Shown here piece by piece: positions 22,801 to 30,931 of a DNA stretch of 64,000 nucleotides. Made by a program: the position numbers and the translations under genes. The number at the start of each line of letters is the position of its first letter. Within the stretch, counting starts at the first letter, position 1. The stretch is from Pomphorhynchus laevis (taxonomy: Eukaryota; Acanthocephala; Palaeacanthocephala; Echinorhynchida; Pomphorhynchidae), in NCBI GenBank assembly GCA_012934845.2, contig WNNJ02003776.1, positions 62,001 to 126,000 on the forward strand, read 5' to 3'. Below the pieces are notes generated by a model. It worked only from the letters and a program-made list of their open reading frames with translations, was not told the origin of the DNA and did not search any database.

Positions 22801-23184
22801 ATGTACAGCATCTGGGCATATCAGCAGGCTTTCCCCGAGGCATGTGTTATGTTTTTCTGTAAACTGATATTTCTCGTTGGGTTTATCGTTGGGTTATGTT
22901 GTAAGTAGTTGTTAGTTAGCAGCAATGTCCAATTAATAATAATAATTTTCTTGTCGTGAGGTTGTCGTAAGATTATTATAATAATAATTGTCGTGCGCCG
23001 AATGTAAGTATTTAACAATCAAGACAATTTTATTGTGTATATTAATCTCTCAATGTAATTTGTGTATTTACTTTAGATTGTAAGTAGTTAATGGGTATCA
23101 AGATAGTTTAAACTCACATAATATTACTCATATTACTCATATTAATGTAATAATATTTATAATAAAAAATAATATTAAAAAAAA
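19824..23184 (-). mobile_element. R2-like LINE RLE-1, complete, 13-bp TSD
   Basis: ACAAGTTATAGCC occurs at 19811-19823 and again at 23185-23197, directly flanking the element, so its ends are fixed. The 5' leader (23184-22844, minus strand) is AT-rich and contains three loosely related TTGTAAGTAGTT-like units near 22901, 22989 and 23077. The 3' UTR (19888-19824) is about 65 bases and ends ATTGTAAATTAA without a clear poly(A). Joining the flanks restores the 3' tail of CR1-B, so RLE-1 is inserted about 30 bases before the CR1-B tail. Confidence 0.92.
19889..22843 (-). CDS. R2-like retrotransposon protein (Cys-rich N-terminus, RT, restriction-like endonuclease)
   Basis: This 984-residue frame is unbroken. 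Residues 1-46 start MPRGKPAD and hold a cluster of ten cysteines (RCCTCNG, CKGCKCARSGKSCMDC, NCS), similar in spacing to CXC/tesmin-type domains. RT spans about 270-560: KGSAGPSGMDAKAW, LSKNPGVRPIGIGDVSRRI, TIDADNAFNRINR, EGFTQGDVLSM and CWYADDGN (YADD at 488-491). A CxC-x7-H-x3-C knuckle lies at 776-790, followed by RHDAVRD (799-805). A PD-(D/E)xK-like endonuclease follows with RLDIS (845-849), FLDICVFNAYAPSN (862-875) and KKRKYLERV. R2-type LINEs nick the target with this domain and prime cDNA there. The start is chosen because all four copies begin MP(R/K)G. Confidence 0.9.
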   Translation of the reverse strand: MPRGKPADMPRCCTCNGQAARCKGCKCARSGKSCMDCLARNCSNRLEVPTLEGDNVLIFTESADVPTKKAVQMDEVYDEVILWKPNLFRLPRCSESKIFIAELTRIYEGASSNTDSLIRAISLCQLVLQRSGYSNTRKLKALLARRLASWSSGDISSLLNEARYLQRLDVKKSHNNITNDTTKLFRKFVLNGKITAAMKLIKTEYGQGVPMGLDTLTCGKSVRQILIDKHPQPADIHEEALVTQPITEIHDFNQVAFESIDGSKIIEAAKRTKGSAGPSGMDAKAWTEMLSNFGTESQKLADALALFAQRIATKEVSDESIKAFTTSRLIALSKNPGVRPIGIGDVSRRIVSKVILDVARPQLQQICGKTQFCAGQRAGTECVVHALRDLLSSKPNSVVLTIDADNAFNRINRKTALANMPQICPALSNVLSNLYRNPTSLTIGNEIILSQEGFTQGDVLSMSAYAAATLPMIQKISAEYPDVLQCWYADDGNMVGDPDTVKMAFELLRKIGPSYGFFVNPAKCRLYGNGCIAETLHALFDDLQISVDMDGVSILGSPIGKDDFVKEHIQSDVRSLIETVTRLTQIGRSELQIAFVALIRSLQQKWIHMQRSCHCSIEWFEALAQSIRSMITELTGIDIETNEVLWRVFNMTLRDGGIGVKDPMRSVDQEYNASRMVCEPCLGDVTGLDLINNQNRLCKEIRANRLKAERMNHNDIINQVDPTLKNAIEHASVSGSSSWLSTYPTNSYSSRISNTVFQDALATRYGFLHPSSPKYCQCKEQNSISHTFSCPLGGLPSMRHDAVRDFLANRLSECCRNVAIEPKLSPLHDEICFQNYGTTIDREARLDISCSGIFGDRTECTFLDICVFNAYAPSNSSKSIGPCFEYHELRKKRKYLERVNSIEHASFIPVVFSMLGGAGTEAAILLKRIAGSMARSHNSSYNDEISRLRSGISVILAKMTSRCVRGARSAINRPQRDLCLINEE

Positions 23185-23197
23185 ACAAGTTATAGCC

Positions 23198-23265
23198 AAA
23201 TGGCTGTTTCAACTGATCACATAGGAAATAAAAAAGAAAAGAAAAGAAAAAAAAGTTAATAGCGG
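23198..23265 (-). other. CR1-B 3' UTR (proximal part)
   Basis: The minus strand runs from the ORF2 stop through a pyrimidine-rich tract to AGCCATTTGGCT, a short stem-loop. The stem overlaps the RLE-1 target duplication, and the rest of the tail (AACTTGTAATATT and AAT repeats) lies at 19823-19798. Confidence 0.75.
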
Positions 23266-26200
23266 TTACATAATATTGTATACATTCGGAATGCCATGAT
23301 CGTTAATCCACTGACGAAGTTGAACTTTAAATTGAGATAAGTCCTTGGTACATGCTATTTCTCCTGGCAACGTGTTCCAGGCGTTTAATGCTCGATGTGA
23401 GAGCCTAGCCAAACTCACTACTTTACCGTGGAGAAACTTAAATAGTTTCAACGGGTGGCCACGATGCGTCTGAGAACAAACTTTAACATAGCACGAGGGA
23501 AAACCATCTATCCCATTAACCATTCGCCATAATGCAACAAGGTCTAGGTAATATAGCCTCTGACCCAAAGATGGTATCTTTAGAAATTCAAGCCGCTCAC
23601 GATATGAATATGATCCATCCATACACATTCGAGAACCTCTACGAAGGATTGACTCTAGTCTATTGAACTCTTTCTTAGTGTATGGAAAAACTGCTTGCAC
23701 GCAGTACTCTATATGCGGGCGAACAAGAGCGCAGTAAAGCCGTTTGAAGACGTATGGATTAATACGATTAAATGCATTTTTGACGCAGTACATAGCTCGC
23801 AAAGCCTTGCTATAGGCAAACTCTGTATTTGATCGGGATTTCAATGTCCTATGCACCATGACACCCAGATCCCTATACTCCATGACGACATTAAGAATTG
23901 AAGTTCCGAGGCGAAAACGACGGTCATCGCAACGCCTTCCTAATTTCATGTGGCCGCATTTGTCAACATTGATCTTCATACCAGTAGCCTCACTCCATTG
24001 GTATATTTCATTAAGGTCTTCCTGCAGGGAAATGCCAAGCGGATCAATATCATCTACAGACCATATTTTGAGGTCGTCAGCAAAAGCAAGACAGGGACTC
24101 TGAATCCGCAGCAACAAATCGTTAAGGAACACAATAAACAGCAGAGGTCCTAGTACGGTATTCTGCGGAACACCACAGTAAACGCGTCTGGAAGTGGAAA
24201 GATGGGTGCCAACTCTCACCCTAAAGAAACGATTACGTAGGAAATCTTGAATCCAATTACACAACATTACAGGAATGCCGTAGTTAAATAGTAATGCTAC
24301 CAAGCTCTCATGCGGCACCCGATCGAATGCTCTTGAAAAGTCAATGAATACCACATTAATTGATTGGCCGCGACTGACCGCCTCAACCCACATTTCGCGT
24401 GAAGTCAATAAGTTTGTTAAGCAGGAACGACCAGGAAGGAAACCGTGCTGAGAAGACGACATTATTCCGAGTTCCCTCAAGTGATGCCTGATCCGGGTGG
24501 CGATCAACTTTTCTAGCACTTTGCATAGAGAACTAGTCAGGCTGATTGGTCTATAGTCAGTACAAGCCGTTGCAATGGTTTTCTTTGGGATCGGAACTAC
24601 GATGGCAGTTTTCCAGACTTTAGGAACACATCCACTGGTCGAACTGTTCTTAAAAATAGCAAGAAGGGAAGGAGCCAAATATCTAGATAAATTCTTCAAG
24701 AGAAACGGAGAAATGTCATCAGGGCCAGTAGAGCTAAATGGGTCAAGCTGATCAAGCTGACTTACAATCTCACTAATCGTTACTGGAAGAAAACGCGAAG
24801 ATTGCTTTAATGCTACACCATGCGAAGTGATAGAAGCTCTTTGTGAATTATTTGTCGGTATCAAAAAAGACGTAGCAAGGCATTCCACAATACCACTCTG
24901 AGAAGTTATCATACATCCCTCCGCATTAAGGACATACTTGATTTCTGTATTAAGGGTTCTGTTGCGACGAACATAGGCCCAGAATAGTTTTGGATTTCGT
25001 GTTACATTATTAGCGATAGACGATTCGAATGCACATCGTTTTGTTGCTTTCACTCTAGTACAAAGATTTCGAACATATTTATATCTGGCAGAGAAACTAG
25101 AGTCAGAACGCTGAAGCTTCCATAAACAATTTCTTGAACTTATTAGTTGTCTGACGTTGGAATCTATCCATGCAGGTGACTTAGCAGCATAAGAGGATTC
25201 GCGCATAGGGGCAAGAATATCAGATAATTTATGTAGGTAATCAGTGATTATATTCAATGATAGCTTGTCCGTGTTCATAAAAGTACACGGGAATTGGTTG
25301 TAAACTCTCAAAACATCTTCTCTTCTCACTTTCGACCAATGACGTTTGTAAGTTTTTGAACAAGGTGGACAGAATCTGGAATAAGGGACAGCCGTCAAGG
25401 AGAGCAAGCAGTGGTCACTACTTCCTAAAGGAGGGAGATGATCAACTTTGATTATGTCTCCTACATATCTGGAAAACACCAGATCAAGTACCGAATCCGA
25501 TCTTGAAGTTAAGCAAGTTGGTTCTTGTACATGCTGAATCAGTATGAGTTCTTCAGCAAGGAACTCAGATATTTCCCTTTCCGTGGAACTACCATCAGAA
25601 AAGACATAGTCTGACCATCTAGATCGTGGAAGATTAAAATCGCCCAAAAGAATAAAGTGTGGGGAGGAACATACCGATTGTAAAATAAGTTTTAGTTGAT
25701 CAGTGTCTGCAATTACTGACGGAGATCGATACACGACGCAAAAATTCATACTGGTCGCTGAGTGATCAATACGGAAGCATAGAGTCTCAAACGACCCACA
25801 AGGGTCACAAATATTCAACACCTCAGATACGAGGAAATTTTCTCTGACATACGCGGCGACACCGCCACCTCGCCTACCTGATATCCTGTCGCTTCGTATA
25901 AGGCGAAATCCAGGAATGTTCACAGTGGTATCGACAATATATTGATGCAACCAGGATTCAGCAACGCAGAAAATGTCATACGAATGAGAAAGCATGTGAT
26001 ACTTCAACTCCACTATTTGAGCAGGCAAACTACGAAGATTAGAATATCCAATCGATAAATAGCGTGTGGGTTGTGGTAAGGGATTACTAGGAACGGTGAA
26101 TAATTTGTTGAATGAAACTAAGTGTCCCAGATCAGAATTGAAACTAACGCTATTGAAGAGTTGCGATGAATGACTGTTGAAACTACCTTTTCCAGACGAA

Positions 26201-26304
26201 CTAGCAAAATTCAAACTGGATACTGCTAAGTGACGCTGTTGATCGTTATGGGATTCCAACGAACTACTGGGTGCCACCTGACAACCTGAAAATTTCGTAT
26301 GCAT
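23266..26304 (-). CDS. CR1-B ORF2: APE endonuclease and reverse transcriptase
   Basis: This 1012-residue frame is unbroken. The APE domain occupies about residues 80-310 with GYSNLRSLPAQIVELKYH, CVAESWLHQYI, RRGGGVAAYV, CVVYRSPS, LLGDFNLPRSRW and GSSDHCLLSL. RT lies at about 570-830: VPKVWKTAIVVPIPKK, DYRPISLTSSLCKVLEKLI, SSSQHGFLPGRSCLTNLL, VVFIDFSRAFDRVPHES and CLAFADDLKIW. One oddity is GVPQNTVLGPLLF, where CR1-type RTs normally read GVPQGSVLGP; this may reduce activity although the frame is intact. It overlaps ORF1 by 79 bases, so translation probably depends on reinitiation or a similar coupling. No RNase H is seen, as usual for CR1. Confidence 0.93.
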   Translation of the reverse strand: MHTKFSGCQVAPSSSLESHNDQQRHLAVSSLNFASSSGKGSFNSHSSQLFNSVSFNSDLGHLVSFNKLFTVPSNPLPQPTRYLSIGYSNLRSLPAQIVELKYHMLSHSYDIFCVAESWLHQYIVDTTVNIPGFRLIRSDRISGRRGGGVAAYVRENFLVSEVLNICDPCGSFETLCFRIDHSATSMNFCVVYRSPSVIADTDQLKLILQSVCSSPHFILLGDFNLPRSRWSDYVFSDGSSTEREISEFLAEELILIQHVQEPTCLTSRSDSVLDLVFSRYVGDIIKVDHLPPLGSSDHCLLSLTAVPYSRFCPPCSKTYKRHWSKVRREDVLRVYNQFPCTFMNTDKLSLNIITDYLHKLSDILAPMRESSYAAKSPAWIDSNVRQLISSRNCLWKLQRSDSSFSARYKYVRNLCTRVKATKRCAFESSIANNVTRNPKLFWAYVRRNRTLNTEIKYVLNAEGCMITSQSGIVECLATSFLIPTNNSQRASITSHGVALKQSSRFLPVTISEIVSQLDQLDPFSSTGPDDISPFLLKNLSRYLAPSLLAIFKNSSTSGCVPKVWKTAIVVPIPKKTIATACTDYRPISLTSSLCKVLEKLIATRIRHHLRELGIMSSSQHGFLPGRSCLTNLLTSREMWVEAVSRGQSINVVFIDFSRAFDRVPHESLVALLFNYGIPVMLCNWIQDFLRNRFFRVRVGTHLSTSRRVYCGVPQNTVLGPLLFIVFLNDLLLRIQSPCLAFADDLKIWSVDDIDPLGISLQEDLNEIYQWSEATGMKINVDKCGHMKLGRRCDDRRFRLGTSILNVVMEYRDLGVMVHRTLKSRSNTEFAYSKALRAMYCVKNAFNRINPYVFKRLYCALVRPHIEYCVQAVFPYTKKEFNRLESILRRGSRMCMDGSYSYRERLEFLKIPSLGQRLYYLDLVALWRMVNGIDGFPSCYVKVCSQTHRGHPLKLFKFLHGKVVSLARLSHRALNAWNTLPGEIACTKDLSQFKVQLRQWINDHGIPNVYNIM

Positions 26305-27422
26305 AAGTTCGTTTCACCTTCAGATAGCCGGTTTCGTAATACTGTTTTTGCTTCTTTCAACTTTAAACGATCTTCGAGACTCAGATCCTTAAGAATACGA
26401 GGTGGATAATATTTAAGTCGAAAACCACGTTTGAGCAAAAGGTCTGCATGTTTTGCGGAAGATAATACAACTTTCAACAATCTTGGTTTCTCTACCACCT
26501 TTTTTCCAAGTCGAAACAACTTTGTAACCTTCAGAGTAGAAGCTAGCTTCTCATCACCTTCTAAGAGTAACTGACAGAACACAGTACGGAGGCTGGACAC
26601 ATCATCATTCATACGTGTTTGTGAGTTACTGGCCTTTGATTCAGCGATACCACTAAATAGGATATTGCAAGACCTATCTGGATGCGAACGGTAGTTTGTA
26701 GAAGGAGCGTTGTCCAAAGAAATGCTCTGACCATTTGAAGGTAAATAATTTCCTGATTTATTCTTATTTTTGGCCTTCTGTTTTCTATCGATGGCCCCAC
26801 TCGAATCGCTACCTCTGATTTCACCCAATTGATGGTATGTCGATCCAGCGTTTCGTGTAGGTTGCAATAGAGTGTTGCGCCATACCCTTCCTTTGTTTAC
26901 AGCTGGTGTAGTTTGTTCAACATGAATGACCGATTTTTCTTTGTCCTGAAAGGATGACAGCATTTGAAGTTCGGCATTTGAAGTATTATTGTGCTGATGC
27001 GTAGATGACAGTAAAGGTAATTCAATCCTCGGTTCACATAGGTCAGGAGTTGAACTGTCATCTAATGGCAGCTTAACGACAGGATTAACGGTACAGGTGT
27101 TTATCGAAGTTTGATGGTCCGTGCTGTCTTGAGAGACACGAACGTCATTTAAGTTGATAGGTAACGATATATCACAACAATTCACATCACAAACCATATC
27201 TTGCACTAGTTTCATTTGGAGGGCCGAAATCATTGTAGCAGAACAAAAGCCGCAATAAAAGTTCTTGCTCTTGAGTGACGACTCGGTATTTAAATGAATG
27301 TCGACAATAGACCACACTTCACAGCCTTTATTGCAGCATTCGACCTCTAGCCGCTTATACGCATTACGATGTTGCGTGATATGTATAGTGTTTGACGCTC
27401 TCTTCGAATTTGCTTTCTTCAT
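26226..27422 (-). CDS. CR1-B ORF1 protein
   Basis: This 398-residue frame is unbroken. The N-terminus has a zinc-finger-like region (residues 20-65, with VECCNKGCEVW and FYCGFCSAT) that resembles the PHD-like fingers known at the start of some CR1 ORF1 proteins. The middle is polar and low in structure. The C-terminal third carries the domain shared with CR1-A and CR1-C: CNILFSGIAES, VTKLFRLGKKVVEKPRLLK, ILKDLSLEDRLKLKEAK and GETNLCIRNFQVVRW. By analogy with other CR1 ORF1 proteins it probably binds the element RNA. It overlaps ORF2 by 79 bases. Confidence 0.85.
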   Translation of the reverse strand: MKKANSKRASNTIHITQHRNAYKRLEVECCNKGCEVWSIVDIHLNTESSLKSKNFYCGFCSATMISALQMKLVQDMVCDVNCCDISLPINLNDVRVSQDSTDHQTSINTCTVNPVVKLPLDDSSTPDLCEPRIELPLLSSTHQHNNTSNAELQMLSSFQDKEKSVIHVEQTTPAVNKGRVWRNTLLQPTRNAGSTYHQLGEIRGSDSSGAIDRKQKAKNKNKSGNYLPSNGQSISLDNAPSTNYRSHPDRSCNILFSGIAESKASNSQTRMNDDVSSLRTVFCQLLLEGDEKLASTLKVTKLFRLGKKVVEKPRLLKVVLSSAKHADLLLKRGFRLKYYPPRILKDLSLEDRLKLKEAKTVLRNRLSEGETNLCIRNFQVVRWHPVVRWNPITINSVT

Positions 27423-27458
27423 TGTGAAATTTGTATGTTATTATATTGTATGTTTATT

Positions 27459-30400
27459 TTTTTTTTATTTTTTTTATTTTTTTTTAAATTACAATCTCTG
27501 GGTTACCCGCAAATGGGCCCATAAATAAAAATTCAGTTCAGTTTGGGTTCAAAATTCTGGACGTCCGATTGCAGATCGCGTTCCTCTGATGCATCGCGAT
27601 GTCATTTTTGCAAGTAATAGGCCTAGACGCGTTCTAAGCTTTGTAAGCTCGTCGGGTTATCTGCTTGCTCGCTTATTTGCCAATTTAGATGCGATCCGTC
27701 TTAAAAGTTGTGTGGCATTGTCACCGCTTCCACCTGAGAATGAGAAGACGGCGGGTACAAGAGACCCCCGCTCGAACTCTGTTATTCTTTCGAGATATTT
27801 ACTGCGCTTTCGCTGTTGGTGGTACTTATAGCAGGACTCTGGTGTCTTGGAGGAGTTGGACTGAGCGAAAGCGTTAAACACGCAAATGTCGAAGAAAGTT
27901 CGCTCACTCCTATCACCAAACAACCCTGAGCATGCAATGTCGAGCCTAGCATCACGGTCTTTTGTCGTTGAGCCGTTTCTAAAGTCAAAGTTTGGCGGGA
28001 CTGGTGTAAGCAGCGGCTCGACTTGTACGTTATACGATGTTTCTGTTAGCTGATAGGCAATAAAATCGCGCACGGCATCGTGTCGCATCGACGGAAGACC
28101 ACCGAATGGGCATGAGAGAGCATGGGCAACTGTATTAATCTGCCTACATTTACATTGAGTTGGTGCGGATTTAGGCGTAATTCCGTATCTAGAAGAAATA
28201 GAATCACAAAACTCGATGTTACTTAATCGAGTTGCTCGATCGAATGTAGGATATCCGGATAGCCATGACGAAGCCCCTGTTGTTGAAGCATGCTCAATTG
28301 CGGTACACAGAATTCCACTCGCATTGCTCAAAATATCTTCTTGGTCTAGCTTTTCACTAGAGGCTTTTGCTGCCCGTAGATTTTTAATAATTTTCTCCTG
28401 CATAGAATTAAGTACCGAGCCAATATATCCTTGTATGCTTGGCTCACACACTGAGGTCGATGATCGATATTCGTTGCTTGGTAACGTGGACGGATCTCTA
28501 ATGCATAAACCGCCGTTGCGAAAACTCAACTGGCATGTGCGCCATAAGATATCGTCTTGAGAAATATCAATGTCAAAAAGATGTGATATTGTAGACTTTA
28601 GTTTCAGTGTCAGAGGTGCGAACCACGCAGAGGGGCATTCACAGCATCGTTGAGTATGTGTCCATTTATGCTGAATAGACTTAATTAGGCACACGTATGC
28701 AACCTGAGTGTCTAACTCTCCTACTTTCTTCAACTGTGACACTAATGTGCAAAGGGAGGAAACTGATGATCGGATAAACGTCTCTATGTATTCGGCTGAT
28801 CCGATTGGTACTCCAAGAACGGGTAAGCCATCCTCAACGATGGAGACTCCAGCGTTATCAAGTAACGATTGGAAAGTCGAGATGTCGTTCCCGTTGGAAT
28901 ATACCTTGCATTTTCCCGGATTCAAGTGTACGCCATATGAGGGGCCGAAGGATTGAAGCAACTTAAATGCTTCAATGACATCTTGTGGGGAACCTATGAG
29001 GTTGCCGTCGTCTGCGTACCATAACTGTTTTATGTTTGGGCAAGTTCTTTTGATACGGAGTAGTAACGGAAGTGTTGCAGAGGCAAACGCTGCCATCGAA
29101 AAGACGTCGCCCTGTGTAAATCCTTCAGCAGATAGTAAGAATTCACTGTCAATTGTTAGCAGTGTCGGCTTTCTGTATAGGTTAGAAAGGACTGTGTTCA
29201 ATGCTGGACAGATATTTGGCATGTTTGAGAGAGCCGTCATTCTATTCACTCTGTTGAATGCGTTGTCAGCATCTATTGTGAGTAGCACGAATGTAGGATT
29301 TCTCTTCAACGAGCCACGAATACCGTGAATAACACATTCGGTGCCAGCATGCTGCGAGGCGCAGAATTGGACGTTCCCACATATTGTTTGCAGTTGGGGT
29401 GATATTATTTTCAATATTGATTTAGATATAATGCGTCTGGAAACATCTCCTATTCCTATAGGACGTACGCCAGGATTTTTGCTAAAAGGAATAAGGCGAC
29501 TAGCGGTGAAGGCTGTCATCGACTCCTGTGAGATTGGATTTAATGCTAATTGTCGAGCGAAAGATGCAAGTGATTCAGCTAGACGTTTCGATTCTGCCCC
29601 AAAGTCAACCAACATTCGATGCCATGCTCTTGCATCTAATCCGGACGGGCCCGCTCCTCCCTTTACTTTCTTAGAGTTGGCAACGATCAGTTCAAAGTCA
29701 ATAGAATCAAATGCAACTGGGTGAAACTCAGGAATGTCATCGATAGGCCTGCGCAGAATGGCGTCATCAGATTTTGCTGAAGCCATCGGATGCTTATCAA
29801 TAAGAATTTGTCTCACTGTTTGGCCGTCTATTATTTCGTCTATTCGAAGAGGATGCCCTCTACCATCATTTGATTCAAGTAATTTGACAGCAGCTGTCAT
29901 CTTCCCACCAAGAACAAGCTTCTGAATAGTTTTCAGAATATCATTATTTAGAGGATCATATAGCTTGTGGGAAGATTGAGCCTGGAGAAAACGAGCTTCG
30001 TTGAGCAGCGTTTGCATATCTCCGCTTGTCCAACAATCAAGTCTGCGATCGAGAATTTGTTTTAGTTGCTTAGGGTTCGCTTTAGCAGGGCGCTGGAGGA
30101 TTAACTGACTGATGACAACCGCGAGTGAAAGCGAGCAATCGTTTGTGGATGCTAATTCATATATCCGTGCAAGCTCTGAGATAAATCGCTTAGATCCGAT
30201 GTATCTTGGTAGTCTAAACAGGTTTGGTTTCCATAGAATAACTTCATGCAATATCGACTCTACCGAGAGAGTATCTGATGAAGATTGGAGTTGCGAGATG
30301 GTTGCAGTTATAGGCTCAAATTCTGTCTGAAGAATGTTCTGCGGACTTTTTGTTTCAACGTTTTGAGTTTCAGATGTAGCACGTAAGTGCGATGTAAGTT

Positions 30401-30731
30401 GGGCATTGGTAGACGCGTGTTTGGACAGCACCGGGTTTTTCCTGGAGCAGTTAGGAGCAGAGCACGTTGTGCAAGGTTTCGAATTGCGCGCACATTTACA
30501 GCGAATACATTTGGCTGCACTCGTGTTGCAGTTGCAGCATTTTGATAGCGAAGAAGGTATTCCTCTAGGCATGTAGCGTCGATTTCAGAGCGTTGATTAC
30601 ACTATTAGTAGTGATAATAATAAATAGGTTTCGCAGGAGCAACGGCTTTCTGTACGCTGACACGATAACTGTATGTTATTTTATTGTAAGTAGTTAAAGG
30701 GTATCAAGATAGTTTAAACTTTCTAATAAAC
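27459..30731 (-). mobile_element. R2-like LINE RLE-2, complete, 13-bp TSD
   Basis: TTGTATGTTTATT is found at 27446-27458 and 30732-30744, directly outside the element. On the minus strand the 5' leader (30731-30573) contains a TTGTAAGTAGTT unit and a GTTTAAAC motif close to its 5' end. The 3' UTR (27656-27459) carries a stem-loop GCCCATTTGCGGG followed by GTAACCCAGAGATTGTAATTT and an A-rich tail. It sits in the 5' leader of CR1-B, about 25 bases upstream of the ORF1 start codon. Confidence 0.92.
27657..30572 (-). CDS. R2-like retrotransposon protein (Cys-rich N-terminus, RT, restriction-like endonuclease)
   Basis: This 971-residue frame is unbroken and clearly related to RLE-1. The N-terminus MPRGIPSSLSKCCNCNT is followed by CIRCKCARNSKPCTTC and APNCSRK. 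RT motifs: KGGAGPSGLDARAWHRML, FSKNPGVRPIGIGDVSRRI, LTIDADNAFNRVNR, AEGFTQGDVFSMAAF and LWYADDGNLIG (YADD at 519-522). The C-terminus has CKCRQINTVAHALSC, the RHDAVRD motif, ARLDIACSGLFGDRSERTF, DICVFNAFAQSN and RSKYLERITEFERG. These are the knuckle and restriction-like nuclease of R2-group LINEs. Nothing is missing compared with RLE-1 and RLE-4, so it may encode an active protein. The family's expected role is target-primed reverse transcription in the nucleus. Confidence 0.9.
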   Translation of the reverse strand: MPRGIPSSLSKCCNCNTSAAKCIRCKCARNSKPCTTCSAPNCSRKNPVLSKHASTNAQLTSHLRATSETQNVETKSPQNILQTEFEPITATISQLQSSSDTLSVESILHEVILWKPNLFRLPRYIGSKRFISELARIYELASTNDCSLSLAVVISQLILQRPAKANPKQLKQILDRRLDCWTSGDMQTLLNEARFLQAQSSHKLYDPLNNDILKTIQKLVLGGKMTAAVKLLESNDGRGHPLRIDEIIDGQTVRQILIDKHPMASAKSDDAILRRPIDDIPEFHPVAFDSIDFELIVANSKKVKGGAGPSGLDARAWHRMLVDFGAESKRLAESLASFARQLALNPISQESMTAFTASRLIPFSKNPGVRPIGIGDVSRRIISKSILKIISPQLQTICGNVQFCASQHAGTECVIHGIRGSLKRNPTFVLLTIDADNAFNRVNRMTALSNMPNICPALNTVLSNLYRKPTLLTIDSEFLLSAEGFTQGDVFSMAAFASATLPLLLRIKRTCPNIKQLWYADDGNLIGSPQDVIEAFKLLQSFGPSYGVHLNPGKCKVYSNGNDISTFQSLLDNAGVSIVEDGLPVLGVPIGSAEYIETFIRSSVSSLCTLVSQLKKVGELDTQVAYVCLIKSIQHKWTHTQRCCECPSAWFAPLTLKLKSTISHLFDIDISQDDILWRTCQLSFRNGGLCIRDPSTLPSNEYRSSTSVCEPSIQGYIGSVLNSMQEKIIKNLRAAKASSEKLDQEDILSNASGILCTAIEHASTTGASSWLSGYPTFDRATRLSNIEFCDSISSRYGITPKSAPTQCKCRQINTVAHALSCPFGGLPSMRHDAVRDFIAYQLTETSYNVQVEPLLTPVPPNFDFRNGSTTKDRDARLDIACSGLFGDRSERTFFDICVFNAFAQSNSSKTPESCYKYHQQRKRSKYLERITEFERGSLVPAVFSFSGGSGDNATQLLRRIASKLANKRASR

Positions 30732-30931
30732 TTGTATGTTTATTAGAAACCAAAATTTTTTAAGGTCCGAATTAAATGCAGCTGGAAATTTTTTAAGCTG
30801 GGACACGGCGTGGCATTCAGTTGTTGCTTTTCAAAATATTGTGGATTTGAGCATTCGTCTGCAATTCCTTAGTTGTAAGTAGTTTATTAAGCAGCCAAGA
30901 AAGTTCAAACTAGTGAATTCAAACTAGTGAA
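30732..30931 (-). promoter_or_regulatory. CR1-B 5' leader region
   Basis: Between RLE-2 and PLE-2 lie about 200 bases that should be the 5' end of CR1-B. Near its outer edge, on the plus strand, it has TTGTAAGTAGTT (about 30873), then AAGAAAGTTCAAACTAG and a duplicated CAAACTAGTGAATT. A similar pair of motifs is present in the RLE-1 and RLE-2 leaders. CR1-type LINEs use internal promoters; that this is one is inferred from position only. Confidence 0.4.

Larger units (their letters stand above)
19798..30931 (-). mobile_element. CR1/L2-like LINE CR1-B, full-length, hosting RLE-1 and RLE-2
   Basis: Leaving out the two R2-like inserts, the element comprises a 5' leader (about 30931-30732 and 27458-27423), ORF1 (27422-26226), ORF2 (26304-23266) and a 3' UTR (23265-23198, then 19823-19798 beyond RLE-1) ending in AATATTAATAATAATAA. 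Both ORFs are open. It is inserted into PLE-2 copy 2: PLE coding sequence lies at 19797 and at 30945. The precise target duplication could not be settled because the tail is AT-rich. Confidence 0.82.

Noticed and set aside
19811-23197. R2-type insertion into 28S rDNA
   Set aside because: The flanks of all four R2-like elements are other transposons, with no rRNA sequence nearby.
27657-30330. Open frames of 60-130 residues on the plus strand across RLE-2
   Set aside because: They are antisense shadows of the intact minus-strand ORF; none carries a motif.
30660-30931. Spliced-leader-like sequence (ACTACTTACAA motif in LINE leaders)
   Set aside because: No Sm site, donor or snRNA-like fold was seen, and the motif does not match nematode or flatworm spliced leaders that I know.
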